The notes beneath the pieces were generated by a model. The model had not been told where the DNA came from, did not search any database, and saw nothing but the letters and a program-made list of their open reading frames with translations. A program made the translations under genes and the position numbers. Shown here one piece after another: positions 12,742 to 27,275 of a stretch of DNA of 64,000 nucleotides. The stretch is taken from the NCBI GenBank assembly GCA_017590115.1, contig JAGGNK010009114.1, forward strand, positions 21,986,662-22,050,661. The letters are read 5' to 3'. Source of the stretch: Montifringilla adamsi. Taxonomy: Eukaryota > Chordata > Aves > Passeriformes > Passeridae. Each line of letters opens with the position of its first letter. Position 1 is the stretch's first letter.

Positions 12742-15700
12742 CACTAGCCCAATACACATGAAAATCACATAATAAAGTAATAAAGCTCAGTAGTACATGT
12801 TCAGTAGTAAAATCAAGTTAATAAAGTAGAATTTTGTTTTATGTTGGTCTATTAAACAGCATCATATGAAATGATGAGCTTAAGACTAAAGTTCTCCCAG
12901 GAGTGTATTTTTATGCTTTGTTCAGTTTGTTTAAGCATGTAGATGCCGTTCATCAGTATGCAACTTAAAGGATGAGCAAAAATAAAAACAAGGATCTTAA
13001 AAGGGAAAGCAAAGTAAAAATTTAAGAAAAAAATTAAGATATTACCAAAGAACATGCCAAGTAAAAACACACTTGACTGCCACATGTTCTCTTGCTGTTT
13101 ATTTTGCCTGGTATTTCTGCTGTATGGGAGCCATCACTAGCAAATTAACCACATCAGATTTCTAAGAGGATAAAGTGTCCTCTTCCAACAAAAGCAAAGA
13201 GATTTTCTCATTAAAAAGCAAAACAAGACAATAGGGTTTGACTTGCTGCCTATATAAGTATATTGCTGTTCCATGAACAGACCCAGTGGCAGAGACATTG
13301 GGCCTGAACTACAACAAGCAAATCCAGGTTACTGGAAGAGATCTTACTTCAATACATTGCTATCGTAAGGATATGAGATCAAAAAGCTGCTGTAAACCTT
13401 TTAAATGACCACTAAGATTTGAGTAAAAATGATTCTTGTAAATTTAATTATACAAGTGTAACCAGCCAAGAACTTGCACAAGACAAACATGAAACTCTGC
13501 TGAAATCAATGGGAGGATTTTCACAACAGAAAAAAAATGAAAAATATCAGATATTTAGTACTGATATCAGGCTCATGGGCAAAATCACAAGAAGTATTTG
13601 AGATATGATTTTTTTGTACAGGGCAAAGCTTTTGCTTAAGAACTCCTAACAAAATGACATCAGGCAGCAAATTAAATGTTAACCATGCGTTAACATAACT
13701 TACTCCAACATCAGCTGCCACATTCATCCTCAGCTGGAAGACATCTACTTTCCCCACTTGCAACTTCCTCTCTTCAGCCATAGCCACAGGGACTGTTACA
13801 ATCTATATTCACATATGTCTTTCAGCACAAAGACAGGATTCTGAAGTATTATGAAAGGTTGGTTTATGTGCATGTTAATATATGCCCATGAATTATGTAA
13901 GAGAAAAGAGAGCCAAAAAATTTATCACAGAATATCTACCTACCTCTATTCACATTCTGTCTAACAGTGTGGCTTCACAGGAGAGAGGTGACAGCCACAA
14001 TTCACATATTTTAGGTTTTGACTGCTCTTAAGTAGCTTCACATCTTTTTGCAACATGTCTGTTGGCAAAAGAGGTTTGTCCTCCACTACAGGGGGATTTT
14101 CAATCTAGATAATTACTTATCAGATCCATAAGAGCAAAACCTCAAATAAAAAGCTTCTTGTGAAATGTGGGATAGCAGTATTTCTCGTTAAGAATCTTGG
14201 TTTATTTTTCTCCAGTGGTGCTGTGATTCTATCGTTCATTTCCTTTATCAACAAATACCTTCCCTGTGTGTTTCTTCTTAGAAGCTATAAATGAAGCAAA
14301 TTCTATTTTTAATTTCACATGGTTTCAGTAACAGATGTAGGCATGTATCTGTCTTTGGACAAGTGGATAATCCTCCACAAAATCTGAGTATGTCAGGATC
14401 CCCCCCATCTACACTTCACTAATCCTAAACCTCACAGTTTAGAATCACAGGTAGAATATTTAACTGTAGAACTGCAACAAAGGCTTCTTGCCTTTCTCTA
14501 TATTGGCAGGAAATTTGATTAAAAACTCTATAGCTGTAACATAAAAAATTTTTACTTTTTTCACTCATAAGAGGAAATTGGGAATTATATGCACAAACGG
14601 TATTGTCAAACTTTCTTTTTTTTTCCTCATGTGCATATTTCAGCAATTAGAAGTTACAGGTGTCATATACCCAGGCATGGAAAAAAATGTGATATTTGAC
14701 ATTTGGTTTTGGTTTGTGGGTTTTACCCTTTCAATTAAAATACTTCTCCAAAGACGTCTCTACTAGCTATGCCTTTTAGAGTCATAGAAGCAGACTTCCT
14801 GAATAACTGGGAAAGATTTTGTATGACTAATTGGATAAATTTGGATTTCCCCTATATAGTCTCCTCATTTTTGGAGCTGAAACATAACATCAGTTGTGTT
14901 GTGACAGAGGCTTATGGTCAATGAAGAATCTCCTGAGCACAGCGCTGCAGTATGCAATGCTTAAACACCAGATTTTATACATGGTAGCTCCCCTTTAAGA
15001 ACAAAGGATATTAATGATATTAAGCACAAGAAAATTAATCATTGAGAGAATTAGGTTTAGAAATGAGTAATTTTTATGCGGGCTTAAATAATGATTGAGA
15101 TAACAGACTGCAAAAAAATGAAATGCAAACTTAAAACACCAAAACCCAGAAAATTCATAAAACAGCCTTAGAATGGTGGTATCAAAAACTGTCCTATTTA
15201 TATATCCTTGAGTTGTAAATACAGATAAGTTCTTTTAAGTCTGACATGTGAAAGCTTAACACATGAGAGCTCAAACTGAAGAAAACAAGCCTACATAGTG
15301 ATTCCTGTCAGAAACCATTAACTTCACCTGCCAAAAAAGCCACTGTTGTTACTGAAACAATCCCCAGGAATACAGTTCACCAGTTATAAAGAAGGCTGCA
15401 CACTTAGCACAGAACTTCTCTGTTAGGACTTTCAGCACTGCTGAGACACACAGAAATGCCTGTAGAGAAATATTCCCATTTTACTGCTGCATTATACGAA
15501 GTGGGTGGAACGTACCCGTGTCAGCAGCACTGTTAGAGATGCTCTGTGACCAAATGTGCCTTTAGTACTAAATTAACTGCACAAGTTGAACCTGCCTAAA
15601 AAAGGGAAAGAAACTTCAGCCTGTCTAAACAAACTTCTCACCCTCTCACAGTGTAACATGTGCAAGACACAAATAAATGATGTAAACTATTTTCAATATC

Positions 15701-15943
15701 CCTAGATATTGTGTATGATCAAAGTTTGGTATGGTTTGGGGTTTTTAAAAAAATTTTGCTAATAGAATCATCTCAGAAAGCTGCTTAACCTAGCAAGACA
15801 AAGAAAGAAAACACCCCAAACCTCTGCATCAATCTTTTTTCCCAGAGTACTGGCAGTAGACTGAAAGGAGGATAAAGAGACAAGTGCTCACAAAAATGGG
15901 TGGAAAACATTCCTGCTGCAATCACCAGGAAAATACAAACAGA

Positions 15944-15971
15944 GATAGATAGATAGATAGATAGACAGACA
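15944..15971. repeat. Compound microsatellite (GATA)5(GACA)2
   Basis: Five GATA units are followed by two GACA units. This is the Bkm-type compound tetranucleotide common in vertebrates and probably polymorphic in length. Confidence 0.95.
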
Positions 15972-18735
15972 GTCTTCAGTTGGCTGATGTAACCAGAAAG
16001 AAATTCTGTAGTTCACAGCCCATTGCAATCGAACTGATCTATACAAACAAGCAGTCTACAAAACATTAGATTGGCCTAAAAATTAATTACACCCAGCAGG
16101 AAGACTTTGATTCATCCAGATTAGTTACTAAAATGCCCACAGGGGGCAGATATAATCTTTCCTTAGAAATGAATTAAAGATCCGATTCCAAGTGTCATGC
16201 TTTGAACATATAATCAATACTCCCATTACTAAAATTTCCACTGTGAACTTCCTTAAAATGATATCAACCAGCATAATTTTGAAAAAATCTGAAAGAAGAG
16301 CTAACAAGAGGAAAGCCTACAGTAATACACAACAAAGGCACTCAGTTCACCTCAGTGGATGTAACCAACTCCATTGCAGCATGCCCACATTTTGCAGCCA
16401 CCTCTTAGGAGTTACACGCCATGGGAGCACACTGATGCTCCAGGCATAGCAAGGTGCATCACCTGCAAATGAGAAAACTTACTTAATGAACTTATTTTAT
16501 TCTACAATAAAAGATGCCCACAAGGAGTCTTCAAAGATGTTTAAGTCACTGCTTTTGCAACATCAGTGTACAACACATTTGACGAACAAATGGACAACAT
16601 GCAATGCACCACTTTAAAATCATACTTTTTTTTAAATTCAGATATTTATGTCTTTTTCATGAGGCATCCATCCAAAAGGTGCTAGAGAAGCCAAATAAGT
16701 AAATTTATAATGATGACTTCATATCTGACCCTGAATATAGTTTCAATTAGTATTGCAATTTAGGACTTATGGTATATTGGTGCTAGAAATTTAACCTGCT
16801 TGAAAAATAAAAAAAATACAAACCAAGAGATTTTCTGTTTACAGAGATAGCACTGCAGTGTATCAAGAACTTCTCATTTTCTAGTAATCCTTCCATACAT
16901 TTTAAAAACCTGTGTACTGTCTCATCCTATACACCAAGGGTCTTTCTTGATATCAAAGCTTAAAAAGTCAGGGACTTAACTGCATAAAAAGAATTCTGCA
17001 ATTCTATTCTACTCCTGTGATGACTAAACTGAGAAACTTAGACAGTAGAAACTAGAAATTAAAAAAGAAAGAAGACAAAAGATGCCTAATACTGGGTTTA
17101 TGAATAAGGTTTTCCTCCAACTGTTTACAGCTATGCTCTCTCTTTCATCTTTGTTCTAAATGCTAGTCTTTAATAGAGAAATATGTAATTAAGCAGCAAA
17201 AACTCTAAAAAAAATGCAAATAACTATAAGAGCAAAAACATCTTAAAATTATAAGAGAGATGGTTAATGACAACTGTAAATTTGTCTCCAAAGAAGACAA
17301 ACCTTCAAAGATCCAGCCTGACATGCACATGAGATGGATGTGGTCTATGTGCAGTCAGTTCTCAGAGGTCATTGCCATTACAAGTTTTTAAACTATAGAA
17401 ATTTAAAAATTGAACTAAAATGGTGAGCAAGGAGAAGACAGAAGATGGCTAAAACTTAATGGAGGTTAGTTTTTAAGTCAACAATAGCATTATCACAACT
17501 TGTAAATGAGATTAAGAAAGCTGTCAGAACACTTTTGCTGCAGCGGAACTAGCCCATGATAAATCTATGAAATTATTATAATAAAAGTACCTAAATCATG
17601 GGTAAATTAAATTTGTGGCTTGCATAAATCACACATTGCTACATATCACAGTTATATGCTTTCCATGGCATGAAAAATGATGAGATTTCACATAAAACAC
17701 TGAAAGAAGGAACAGTTCTTCTGACCAACATTCCAAATTCTCCAAAAGAGGTCTAAAGACCTCTTTAAATTGATTGCACACAAGTATGAACTCCAACTAT
17801 CAGTACATAATCAGCTTTATGAATTTTACTGTATCATTCATCTTAAATTCCCTCAGACTTAACACAATCAATAAGAAAACTTCTCCAGAAAGATGCAATA
17901 CCTGCAAACAGCCTCTGTTAGCATGAAATTAAAGTCAGGCTCCAGTGAACAGGCTGTGCTGGGCACACTCCTCTTGTGCACGTTCCGGAACATTGCCGGT
18001 TCCTTTTTCTGACTTGGACAAATGACTTCTCACAAAGGGCTACTCAGGAACTGAGCTGCTCTTTAAAAAAGCATTAACATGACCCCACACTGAGCAGAGA
18101 CTCTTCTGCATGAAGCCTTCATTACTCATACATTTCAAATCTGTTGCACACGGGACATCAGAACCTCTCATTCTGTCTGGTGCTCTGTTCCAAAGTCAGC
18201 AGAGCTCCTTTCCCACTTGCTGCTGGGGAAATCAGGCTTTTTCTTCACCACATGTTAGCCAGTGTCTGCCCTACATCAGGAAGAAGAATGAATCTTCCAC
18301 TAATCCACATCCTAATAGCCAGACTTTCTTAAACCCCAAACAGGAAAGCCAGGCATGTGACAAGAAGCATTATTCCTGCCCCCACCTTTCATTAATATTC
18401 TTGTTCTTCAACTTTTTTTCATATCCTTATTTTCCTCTTTGCAAAAATACATCAGAGTAAATTAATGACATTTATAATAATCTACTCTGTTCAGAAATTA
18501 AAAAGATATGATCTGCCATTACTTTGTTTATCAGGAAGTGAGGTATCTCTGTTGTAGTATTTAATACAATAAACCTTTTAAATGAGCTTTAAAGAACTCA
18601 ATCAGAATGTGCTTGCAGTAAGTAATATTCTGTACTGGACCTGCAAGTTGTTTATTTACCATAGCATCATCTATGCCACATTGAATTTTGAAACACAAAC
18701 AGTGGATTGATTTTTTTTTTTTCCCCTCTCCAAAG

Positions 18736-18774
18736 GTTCTTCATCCAATTTGGAAGCCTGCGGACTTAGACCAG
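18736..18774 (+). other. Candidate plus-strand 39-nt exon with strong splice sites
   Basis: A long T/C tract ending CTCTCCAAAG precedes 39 nt that end in GACCAG|GTAAGC. Both splice sites are near consensus. The interval is open in phase 0 for 13 codons (VLHPIWKPADLDQ) and is antisense to NCKAP5. No protein family is recognised. It could be an exon of an antisense or long noncoding RNA, or a chance pairing of good sites. Confidence 0.25.
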
Positions 18775-19122
18775 GTAAGCAGAGCTTTCATCTTCTCGAT
18801 TTGAGAGAAAACTGGTGCTGACTGAAAACTTCACTACACTGGACAGGCACCTTTGGAAATGTGTGTCAGGTATTTTTCAATTTAGGGTCTTCAGAAAATG
18901 TATTTGTAAAAGTTCTTATATAATCAGTAGCATACTGGTGGTTAGACCATGGAGCTTGGAAATTCAGATACAAAAACATTTTCCTGACATCCAACGCTGT
19001 TCTCTCCCATTTATCCCATTTTCCATGTACAGTTTTAATATTTTTTAGTATTTTTAAATATTAGTTCAATGCTGCTTTATAACCTTGATCAACTGCTACT
19101 TCCCTTTGATTTTCAGGCAAGC

Positions 19123-19167
19123 ACTCAATGCCTGATGAAGAACTCAATGCCTAATGAAGGACTCAAT
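19123..19167. repeat. Short tandem repeat, 19-bp period, about 2.4 copies
   Basis: ACTCAATGCCTGATGAAGA begins at 19123, a variant with CTAATGAAGG at 19142, and the start of a third copy (ACTCAAT) at 19161. Confidence 0.85.
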
Positions 19168-21434
19168 CCTATAACACACCTTACGAAGTTCACCAGAGTC
19201 AAGACTGGGATCTTTTTTCTCAGGTGTGACATTGCTTTACTGAAAGAAAAAAGATTTACTTTGCAAAATACTGTGAACTCTACAGATGAGAAATCTCATG
19301 TATAAAAATTTACATATACATATGACAAACAAATTTGGTTTCCTTTACTAGTAGTTTCTTTGGCTGGCTCCACAGGATACATGAAGACAGGGACTGAAAT
19401 CCTCATCTCAGAAATTGGGTTATTTGGCTCTCAACCACCCAGAGCAGCTGCTGGTGAGGCCCCAGGGACACCTCCTGCATCACAAACCCACGTAAGGGAG
19501 GCCCTCAGTCAATGCTGTAAGGAAATCAAGACTTTTCCCTCTCAACCCTGCACTCCACTCATAAAAAAGGTGGCAAAAATGAAGCCTTCTGTTCTGCCAT
19601 CCCCCCTCAAAAATAAACACACAGATTTATCAGGTGGCCTGTTTATGAGGTTATTTTCTTAAAGGAGAGGAGCTGTTTCCTCCCACATCCTACTGCGGAA
19701 TTTAGTTTGCTTGTAAAACTCCTGGGGAAGCACTTCTGTCCCTGTTCTGAAGACCTCAAACCTAAAAGAACCCTCATAAGTCCCAAAATCCTGAAATAAA
19801 TGTTTCAAATGTGCTTTTTAAAATAACATTTAAAATTCTTGACAAGAAGCACTGCAGTATTTCCTTCCTCACTAAGCACAAGTTACTTGAATTTACCATT
19901 CTTGATTCTGGAAAGGGAGACAAGACAAAAGGAGCTGTCACTTTTCCTGCTCAGTTCCTTCAGCAGTGGCTGCTGTGGATCTATTTTAACGGGAGTTAGT
20001 TGGCTGGGTCAGAGCAAAGGCACAGACTTTCTGTGCTATAATCACTGCCACTGCCGACAGATCCCATTTCATCTCACAACTGCACAATTTTGATTAGTCA
20101 CACCAGATTCAGGTGGACTGTGCTCTTTTGTTACTCACTCATCATTAGGAACACAACACCAAAGCACATGCTGGATTGTTCCAGAGGTCCACAAGGCAGA
20201 TTTTATGTAAGCATCCATGTACAACTACTTGAAAGGCATCAGGTCTGATGATCAGCCACTGAGTATGGGGTTAGAAATAATGGGGTCAGTAGCCACTTGA
20301 AACCTTTCTATGGCTTCCATTAAATGCAATCTGTCTGTGAAAGACTCGACATCTGTTTAGAGTTCATTTGTGTTTTTTCATTCTTACTTTTTTTTTTTTT
20401 TCACCTGGTATATGGACCAGTTTTTCAGTTACCAAGGTTTTCTTTCACTGTTTAAATACTTCCCCTCCTATTTCTTAATTCCATATATAATTTCACAGCA
20501 GTACTAGTCAGTGAATTGTTCAGAATTTGTCTGTTTATCTTTGAAATGCCACTATTTTCATTTAGAAGACAACAGAGAAACAAATCCCAAGAGATTTTGA
20601 ATCATGTTCATAATCTTCTTTTAAAGCCAACTGATTTAGGAACAGAAAAATAAAGGGTGAAACATACTTACACAAATATTTCTTCAAGTCAGGACCAGAA
20701 AATATTAAGCTAGGAATACTCTGAATTATTAGATCATATTGTTTATTACAGTTGTATCAGCTTATCATTGGTCATGTCTTGTGTTACAGATCTCTATTTC
20801 CATGGATGAGGAGGGCAATGAAGCCATTATTACAATTTATTAAATTTTTTTCAAATATAGATTTTAAATTTCAGAAAGTGAAATTATCTCTCCTCGAAAG
20901 CACTGCTTCTCTTCCCAACATGCTTTGTTGAATGTCATTTCTGCAGGATATGCATCCTCTCCATTCAAAGCAGTGCTACAGCTCAAATAAACAATGAGCT
21001 GGTGTCAATCCTGACCAGCAGCTCTGCACTGAGGAGCTCCCTGCAGTCCAGGGAATATTCCTTGGGGGAGCAGGGAATGGAGGATACACTGATGCAGACA
21101 TCAGTTCTGGTGCTGTGTTACTCAATGAACACTCACGCATCAGCTACCACCCCAATCTGGATTTACCCTGAAATATTTTGGTGGGAGAAGGAGTGTTGTT
21201 TTTCTTTTTAATTTATCTCTGCAGCTCCACAGGCTATTAGATAACTGTAAAACCTGCACCTGTCTTGGAAAACTATAACAAAGCAGGTAAATTAAACAAA
21301 CTCAGAATACCTAAAATAAATGTACTTTTGTGATTTCTATTACTGGTATGTATACACAACACACAACAGCAGATGCACTTAGAGGTTTAACTAGAAAGTT
21401 TGAATACAAAACATTGAGAAATAAAAGATTATAC

Positions 21435-21455
21435 TTTTTTTTTTTTTTTTTTTTT
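21435..21455. repeat. Poly-T tract, 21 T
   Basis: A homopolymer run; on the minus strand it is a poly-A tract, but no retroposon body is recognisable beside it. Confidence 0.95.
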
Positions 21456-24400
21456 GTTTAATCTCAATGCATTTACAAAATCAAGAGCAATACCACTTAC
21501 AGAATAACCAACAATGTTCTGGGTTTGTCTGTGCAGCAGAAATAAGCACAAGAATTGGCTGGCACTCTTTAAGCATTAAATTAATCTCAATACTGCAGAC
21601 AAATTTCTGTTAGAATTACATAAGAATATACAGAGACTAAACAAGATGCTTAAAATAAAATATATTCTTATCTACTACATTTATGAGATTAAAAAACCAC
21701 TGGCCCACTTCAACTTAAGCATCAGAATGAAATCACATCCTCAAAGGAATTAGTTAAACAGTCCTAATCCTTCATCTTCTAAATCCAGCACTAACTCTCA
21801 GACTTTATACTGTTTAATCTGAACAGTGAAGGGGACCATCATCTAGTTCTCTGAACAACATGATGATTAACCCTTCAAAATGAGAATCAAGGCACAGACC
21901 AAAGATTCAAGATGAAGCTTCCAAGATTCCAACACTGCATCAGTACATTTAATCAGAAACATGACTAATCACACGAGCCTTCCCAAACAGCACATACTCA
22001 GCAAGTATCAGTCTGTTTGAATGCAAGAATTAGAAACATGGCCATTCACAAATTCTGCTGGGTGTCAGTCAGTACATATTTGTAAAGAGAACCTGATGTA
22101 AGAGCAAAAAGTGAGCAGAATTATTGTGTGCTACAAATAGGACGAGCTCAGTACAGAACAGGTGTGCAACAGCTGGACACAAATATTCCACAGTGGGCAT
22201 GGGGAAATCATGGTAGGAGTATGTGCCACAATTGCTCCTCATAAGGTAAAGTTTCTTGGCCTAATTTTAGGCACAAAAATTTCTGGGCAACAAAGACCTA
22301 TCAAATAAATAGACCAAGTCAAGAAAATACACAAAGTGAACTAAATTACCTGGTTATAGTATGAATTACAAATTGTTCTCCACCACAGGCATGTTGGTTT
22401 GTATTTGTAACTAGATTAATATCCACATTAAAATGCCAGTTTATTGTAAACAGAGACTGTATCTTTTAGATTCAAAATATTATTAACTGCTCAATAACCT
22501 TCATAAATGGGGGAGGGGGGAGGTTGAAGAACCTAGACAAAATAATGAAGCAGTGAATTTTTCTCATTGCACAGTATTTCATTTCATTAGGACTCCATCA
22601 ATGCCAATACTGTTCCATAGCATGTGCCAACCTAATGATAAAAGGTTATTTCAAATTTTCATATACTCCAGATGGCAATGATTCAGAAAGAATCTCACTC
22701 TTTATTTCAGCAGGATTAGGAAACCTCTTATGACAGCCTCAATTGACATTTCTCATCCTGCCAGCACTACAATGGATCTTGGTGCCTCTGTTTCACATTG
22801 CAGTTGCCAGTATAATTGTACTATTACACACTGGTTGAAGATACACGTATAGCACTGCAATAAACACTAAATATGTCACAAAATATGCAGCACAGGGCTC
22901 ACAGTGAAATGCAGGCAAGTCTGGAACAGGAAAATATTATTCATTATTTTGCAATGCTATAAACTTCAGCTCACTGAAACCCAGACTACTTTAAATATTT
23001 TCACAAGGACACTCACTACAGTACAAAACTAGTATACACTAAAATTGTCAACAAATACTTCAGAAACAAATCCAAATGGCCTGTTTGAAACTCAGTATTT
23101 TTTTAACATTCTGCAGTAAATTCACACCAACCTAAGAAACCCTCCCACTATACACTGCTGCCTAGGCTTAGACAAAAGAAGCTCTTTTCTCAGTGTACGG
23201 TTGAGACTATGAAGTAAGAACAGAATTTGAGAGACATTTGCCTCTTAAGGAAGACATTGACAGCTGGATTGTTCTGTGTTTTTTTCTCTGCACAGTTTGA
23301 GAATAAAAGCCTAGCAGCAGACATTTGCAGTACTTGAGAAGATGAAGAAATACTTTGCCTTTAACAGAATTCATAAGATGAGATTCACTTGTACTCAACA
23401 AGCCAATGGGAGGGATCTCCACTGTAGACCACTTTTAACACAAACTCCCTTTGATGTGCTGCAATTGTAACTGTAATTAAATCAATCAAGTCCCTGGTTT
23501 TTAAATCTACTGATTACCTTGCTCTGCCTTACAAAGTAGTAGTGTTGGCCAGAACTTTCTGTTTTGTTACTGATTTTTCCAGTAAAAAGCAATATACACA
23601 AGGGCATTGTTACTTGCTTATAATCCATATGTGACCTATAAAGTATCTGCTTTCTCATGGTTAGTAGACACAAACTGGAAGGAATCTTCCAGATGAAGAC
23701 AAACAGTGCACAGCAATAAAAGCACAATCAACTAGTTGCCTACAAAAAGGCTTTAGGATGAAGGTTGAAACCTACAGCTAAAGACAGAAAAATGTTTCCT
23801 TCTGATTAGGTGAGGCAGTGTCTCAACTCGTGCCACAGTCATTCAATTAAAAGAGTGCAGCTTGCAGACACTGATAAGGATACTACAGTTTAAAAATCTA
23901 ATCTGTATTCCTAGAGAATGAAGGCTCAGTTCAAAACACAGACCTGGCTTGGATTTCCAGTTCTGGCATGATGCACACCTTTCTCTGCTGTGTACTGACA
24001 TGGAAAAATGGACAATTAAATCCCACAAGTATCAAAGAACAGAAACACTTGCAGAAAAAGGAATGTCAAGTTCTGAAATGCAGCACAGCCTCCTCTGCGA
24101 AAACAAGACTACAGAAATCCCTGTTCCTTGCAGTATTACGTCTCATGATCTCACATCTCCACCTAACTACTTTTCTCATGACAAATGCAGCTCTTTCCTC
24201 GCATGCCACTTCTTCCTTCCTATCTGGAGTGGTGGTGAAAACCAAGAAGAGTAAAATCCCTTATCTTCCTAGAAAGCAATTGAATTGGGATTCAGTTATC
24301 ATGGAACAGAATGAAGCAAAAGAAAAATCTTCTCTAAGGTAAAATGTAAACTAAGAGTGTGCAACAACATCCTAAAGGGCTAAAAGTGATTTCTACAATG

Positions 24401-26403
24401 TGCCTTGTTCTGAAATGGATCTGCAATTTCTCTGCATCCTTTTGCAGCATATCCTTAATTATCTGGTTGTCACAAGAGGAGCTCATTGTTTGATGCAATA
24501 CAATATTCTACTGACATCCTTTTGACAATGTTTTCAGGATAACCTATCTGTAGTTATTACACTGCATGATTAGAAGATGGATGTTTTCTGAAATACATAC
24601 TTAATTAATGCTGTTTAACACACAGCTTGACTGAAGGGTAGTAGTGCCCAGTTGGTAAAATTTGAGATTATGAGGCGGGCACTACACACAGAATTAAAGG
24701 CACATTAAACTGAAACAATCATTCAAATCAATCTACATTTGCTTACAGTATCTGCAAACTGAAGCACGCATTATGACCAAAGATAATCACATTAAAATTT
24801 TTGGCAATGCTCTACAATAGAAGCTATCTGAAATAGAAGACAGTAATTGTTACTAAATTGTGACAGAATCCAGTCGAGTTAAGAGTTGTAACAATATTAG
24901 TTATGTATGTTCAGGATGATTAATGATACTGCAAACTATCAAGATTGTAGCAATTAACCCTTTACAGGCAAAGCCCACAGTAATTACTGAGATCCCTTTC
25001 TGCCATAAGCCAGACATACCCGACTCTTATTGTTACATTTTTAGTGCAATTACCAGGCACCTTTCAGGAGCTGGTGGGGATCTGGTCCACCAATCTTCCT
25101 TATTTGCTTGAATCATGTCAGATGACTAAATTGTTATTTTTGTCCTTCATTCTTAAGAATGAAGGAAATGCCTGTTTCTTTCCAAGGGACATTCCCTCTG
25201 CTAAGTCTAGATCTAAACCTGGGGAGAATCTGAAGAGACCTCACAGCTGTCCCTGCTGATACTGATGGACTAAAACCAAGCATCTTTTCTATTTTAAATC
25301 CCTTTTTTTTTTCTTCTATGTGATAAATGTCAAGAAAATGAACAAGCAACATCCATGCAGCTGAAACAAACCCCTTATGCCTTCCGGAGATAAATCCCTG
25401 AGGACAGGATTGTAGAGTAACTATGAAAATGTAGTATCAGAGTAAGGCATAAATATGAACTAGGTCTATAAGCCAATAAATACAAGGAAAAAAAATCCAT
25501 CCTGTTTTCTTAATGTTTATCACGTACCCTGAAAAGCAAAACTCCACAAAAGTGTGCATCTAGTACAATAGCTTTTCTGCTTTGACTATAGTCACTACAA
25601 CCTTTAATAATGATATTTGAAATGTGTGCATAGAGGCAAACATACCCAAAATGTTTTGGTAAAATAATAAGATTAAAAATAAATTTTTAAGTTGGCCTGT
25701 CCAAATTTGAGCACTGAAAAACAAATGAGCTGCTGCACAATCTGTTACATTAGAACAATACTGTGAAATAATTACAAGTTCTAAGATACAATGAAAATTA
25801 CCATAATAATTCTCCTGTGAAACAATCCAATCTATGCAGACTATGAATTGCTACTAGGTTGAAAAAATGTATTACCACCTCAAGTCAGGCAGATAAATAA
25901 TTCTATTTTCATTACTTAGTGGAGATACTTAAAAGGTTACACAGAGCAGGTGAAAAACTGATTATATTTGCAAATAATGTATTGGTCACATTCAAGGAGC
26001 AGCTCTTTACTAGCATTAGAAAGCCAGCTATGCAAACTGGGAGTAAAGATATGATTCTACAGAAGTTTCTCACTGAGGAGAGCAGAAGTCCCAATCTGTA
26101 GAGCCCATCTTTGGATACAACAGCTGGCATCCAGACTGGGACATCTTTGTGCCTGTTTTCCTTACCACTTCCTTTAGTTTTGTGATTCTCCTCCCTGCCT
26201 CACATACACCTGAAAACCAGAAAATCTTGCTTTAAATAGAGACAAAACAAAGCATTCCTCTATTATTCTACCCAGAGAGACAACAGTAAGGATTTCATGA
26301 TCTTCTCCTCTTTCTCACAAATCTGTATCTTTCTACTATTTAAAATGCCAAACTCCCCAAAAGTACTTGGAATACTCTTTTCCTTCTGCCCTTAATGAGA
26401 GGT

Positions 26404-26545
26404 GAATCATAGAATAGTTTGGAAAGGACCTTAGAAATCATCCACTTACAACTCCCCCACCATGAACAGGGATGCCACCCACTAGATCAGATTCACAGAA
26501 GTCACCCCAGAATCTTAAAAAGGATGAGCACTTTTCAGGATCAGA
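26404..26545 (-). mobile_element. CR1 LINE fragment, 3' end (5'-truncated, diverged)
   Basis: The plus strand reads AATCATAGAATAGTTTGGAA, then GGACCTTAGAAATCATCCA, CCATGAACAGGGATGCCACC, CACTAGATCAG and AGCACTTTTCAGGA. This is the ordered block pattern of the reverse complement of the avian CR1 3' region. The element is therefore on the minus strand with its 3' terminus near 26404. Only about 140 bp remain and divergence is considerable, indicating an old, inactive copy. CR1 is the dominant retroposon of bird genomes and supports the avian assignment. The upper boundary is approximate. Confidence 0.85.
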
Positions 26546-27120
26546 TTTTAACTGCTTGCAATTAAAATGGGAGTGTAGGTTCCCTGGTTTAGTTTGATAT
26601 AAAACTGTAATGGTAAAACAGACTCAGTCAACCAATGAACCTTTGAAGATTCCAATCATGTTCATAAAAAAGAAGTATAACTATGAAAATCATTTGACTT
26701 TATGTCAGCTTTTTAATCATATTATTCACTCATGGTTTAATTTGCTCTGTACCTACCACCATCAATGCACACCACTGCCCATTAATGTTACATTTGCAGT
26801 TTACAAGTTTTATAGTACAGAAAAATTACTAATACAAGCCACCTCAAGCATCGAACAGGAAAACAACCATAAAAATTGTGGTCATAAAGTCACGTTTCTC
26901 TCTGACCCATTAGTAAAGAGGAACAGCCTATAATCTGCAAATTTCATATTGAGCATGGGTTTTCAATCATTTGACAAAAGAAACCACAAGTCTGAGAGGA
27001 TCAGTAAACTAAAATGGGATGAATCCAACTGGATTGGGTAGCAATTAAAGCTAATCATGAAATCAGACGATCAGTCTTATTTATATTGATTTTAAATGTG
27101 TGTGTCTTTCTGTCTCCCCA

Positions 27121-27275
27121 GGGAAAATACTCACTCTGAAGAAATCAAAGTGTGGACGTCGTGTGTGTGACTTAGTGGAGCATAGGAAAGACTGCAGGCT
27201 GTGCAATGGAGGTTTGAAAACTGTCCCATAATCTCTTTATCAGGAAGAGGTCACTAATAAAAAGTGCCATTGTAC
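27121..27275 (+). other. Candidate plus-strand terminal exon with poly-A signal
   Basis: TTTCTGTCTCCCCAG gives a strong plus-strand acceptor ending at 27120, and AATAAA lies at 27256-27261, the layout of a 3' terminal exon. All frames meet stops quickly: joined in phase to 18736-18774, the frame stops after five codons. If real, it is probably untranslated. Confidence 0.18.

Noticed and set aside
14221..14250. TGTGATTCTAT, like a CR1 3' terminal repeat
   Set aside because: A single short match with no CR1 body beside it.
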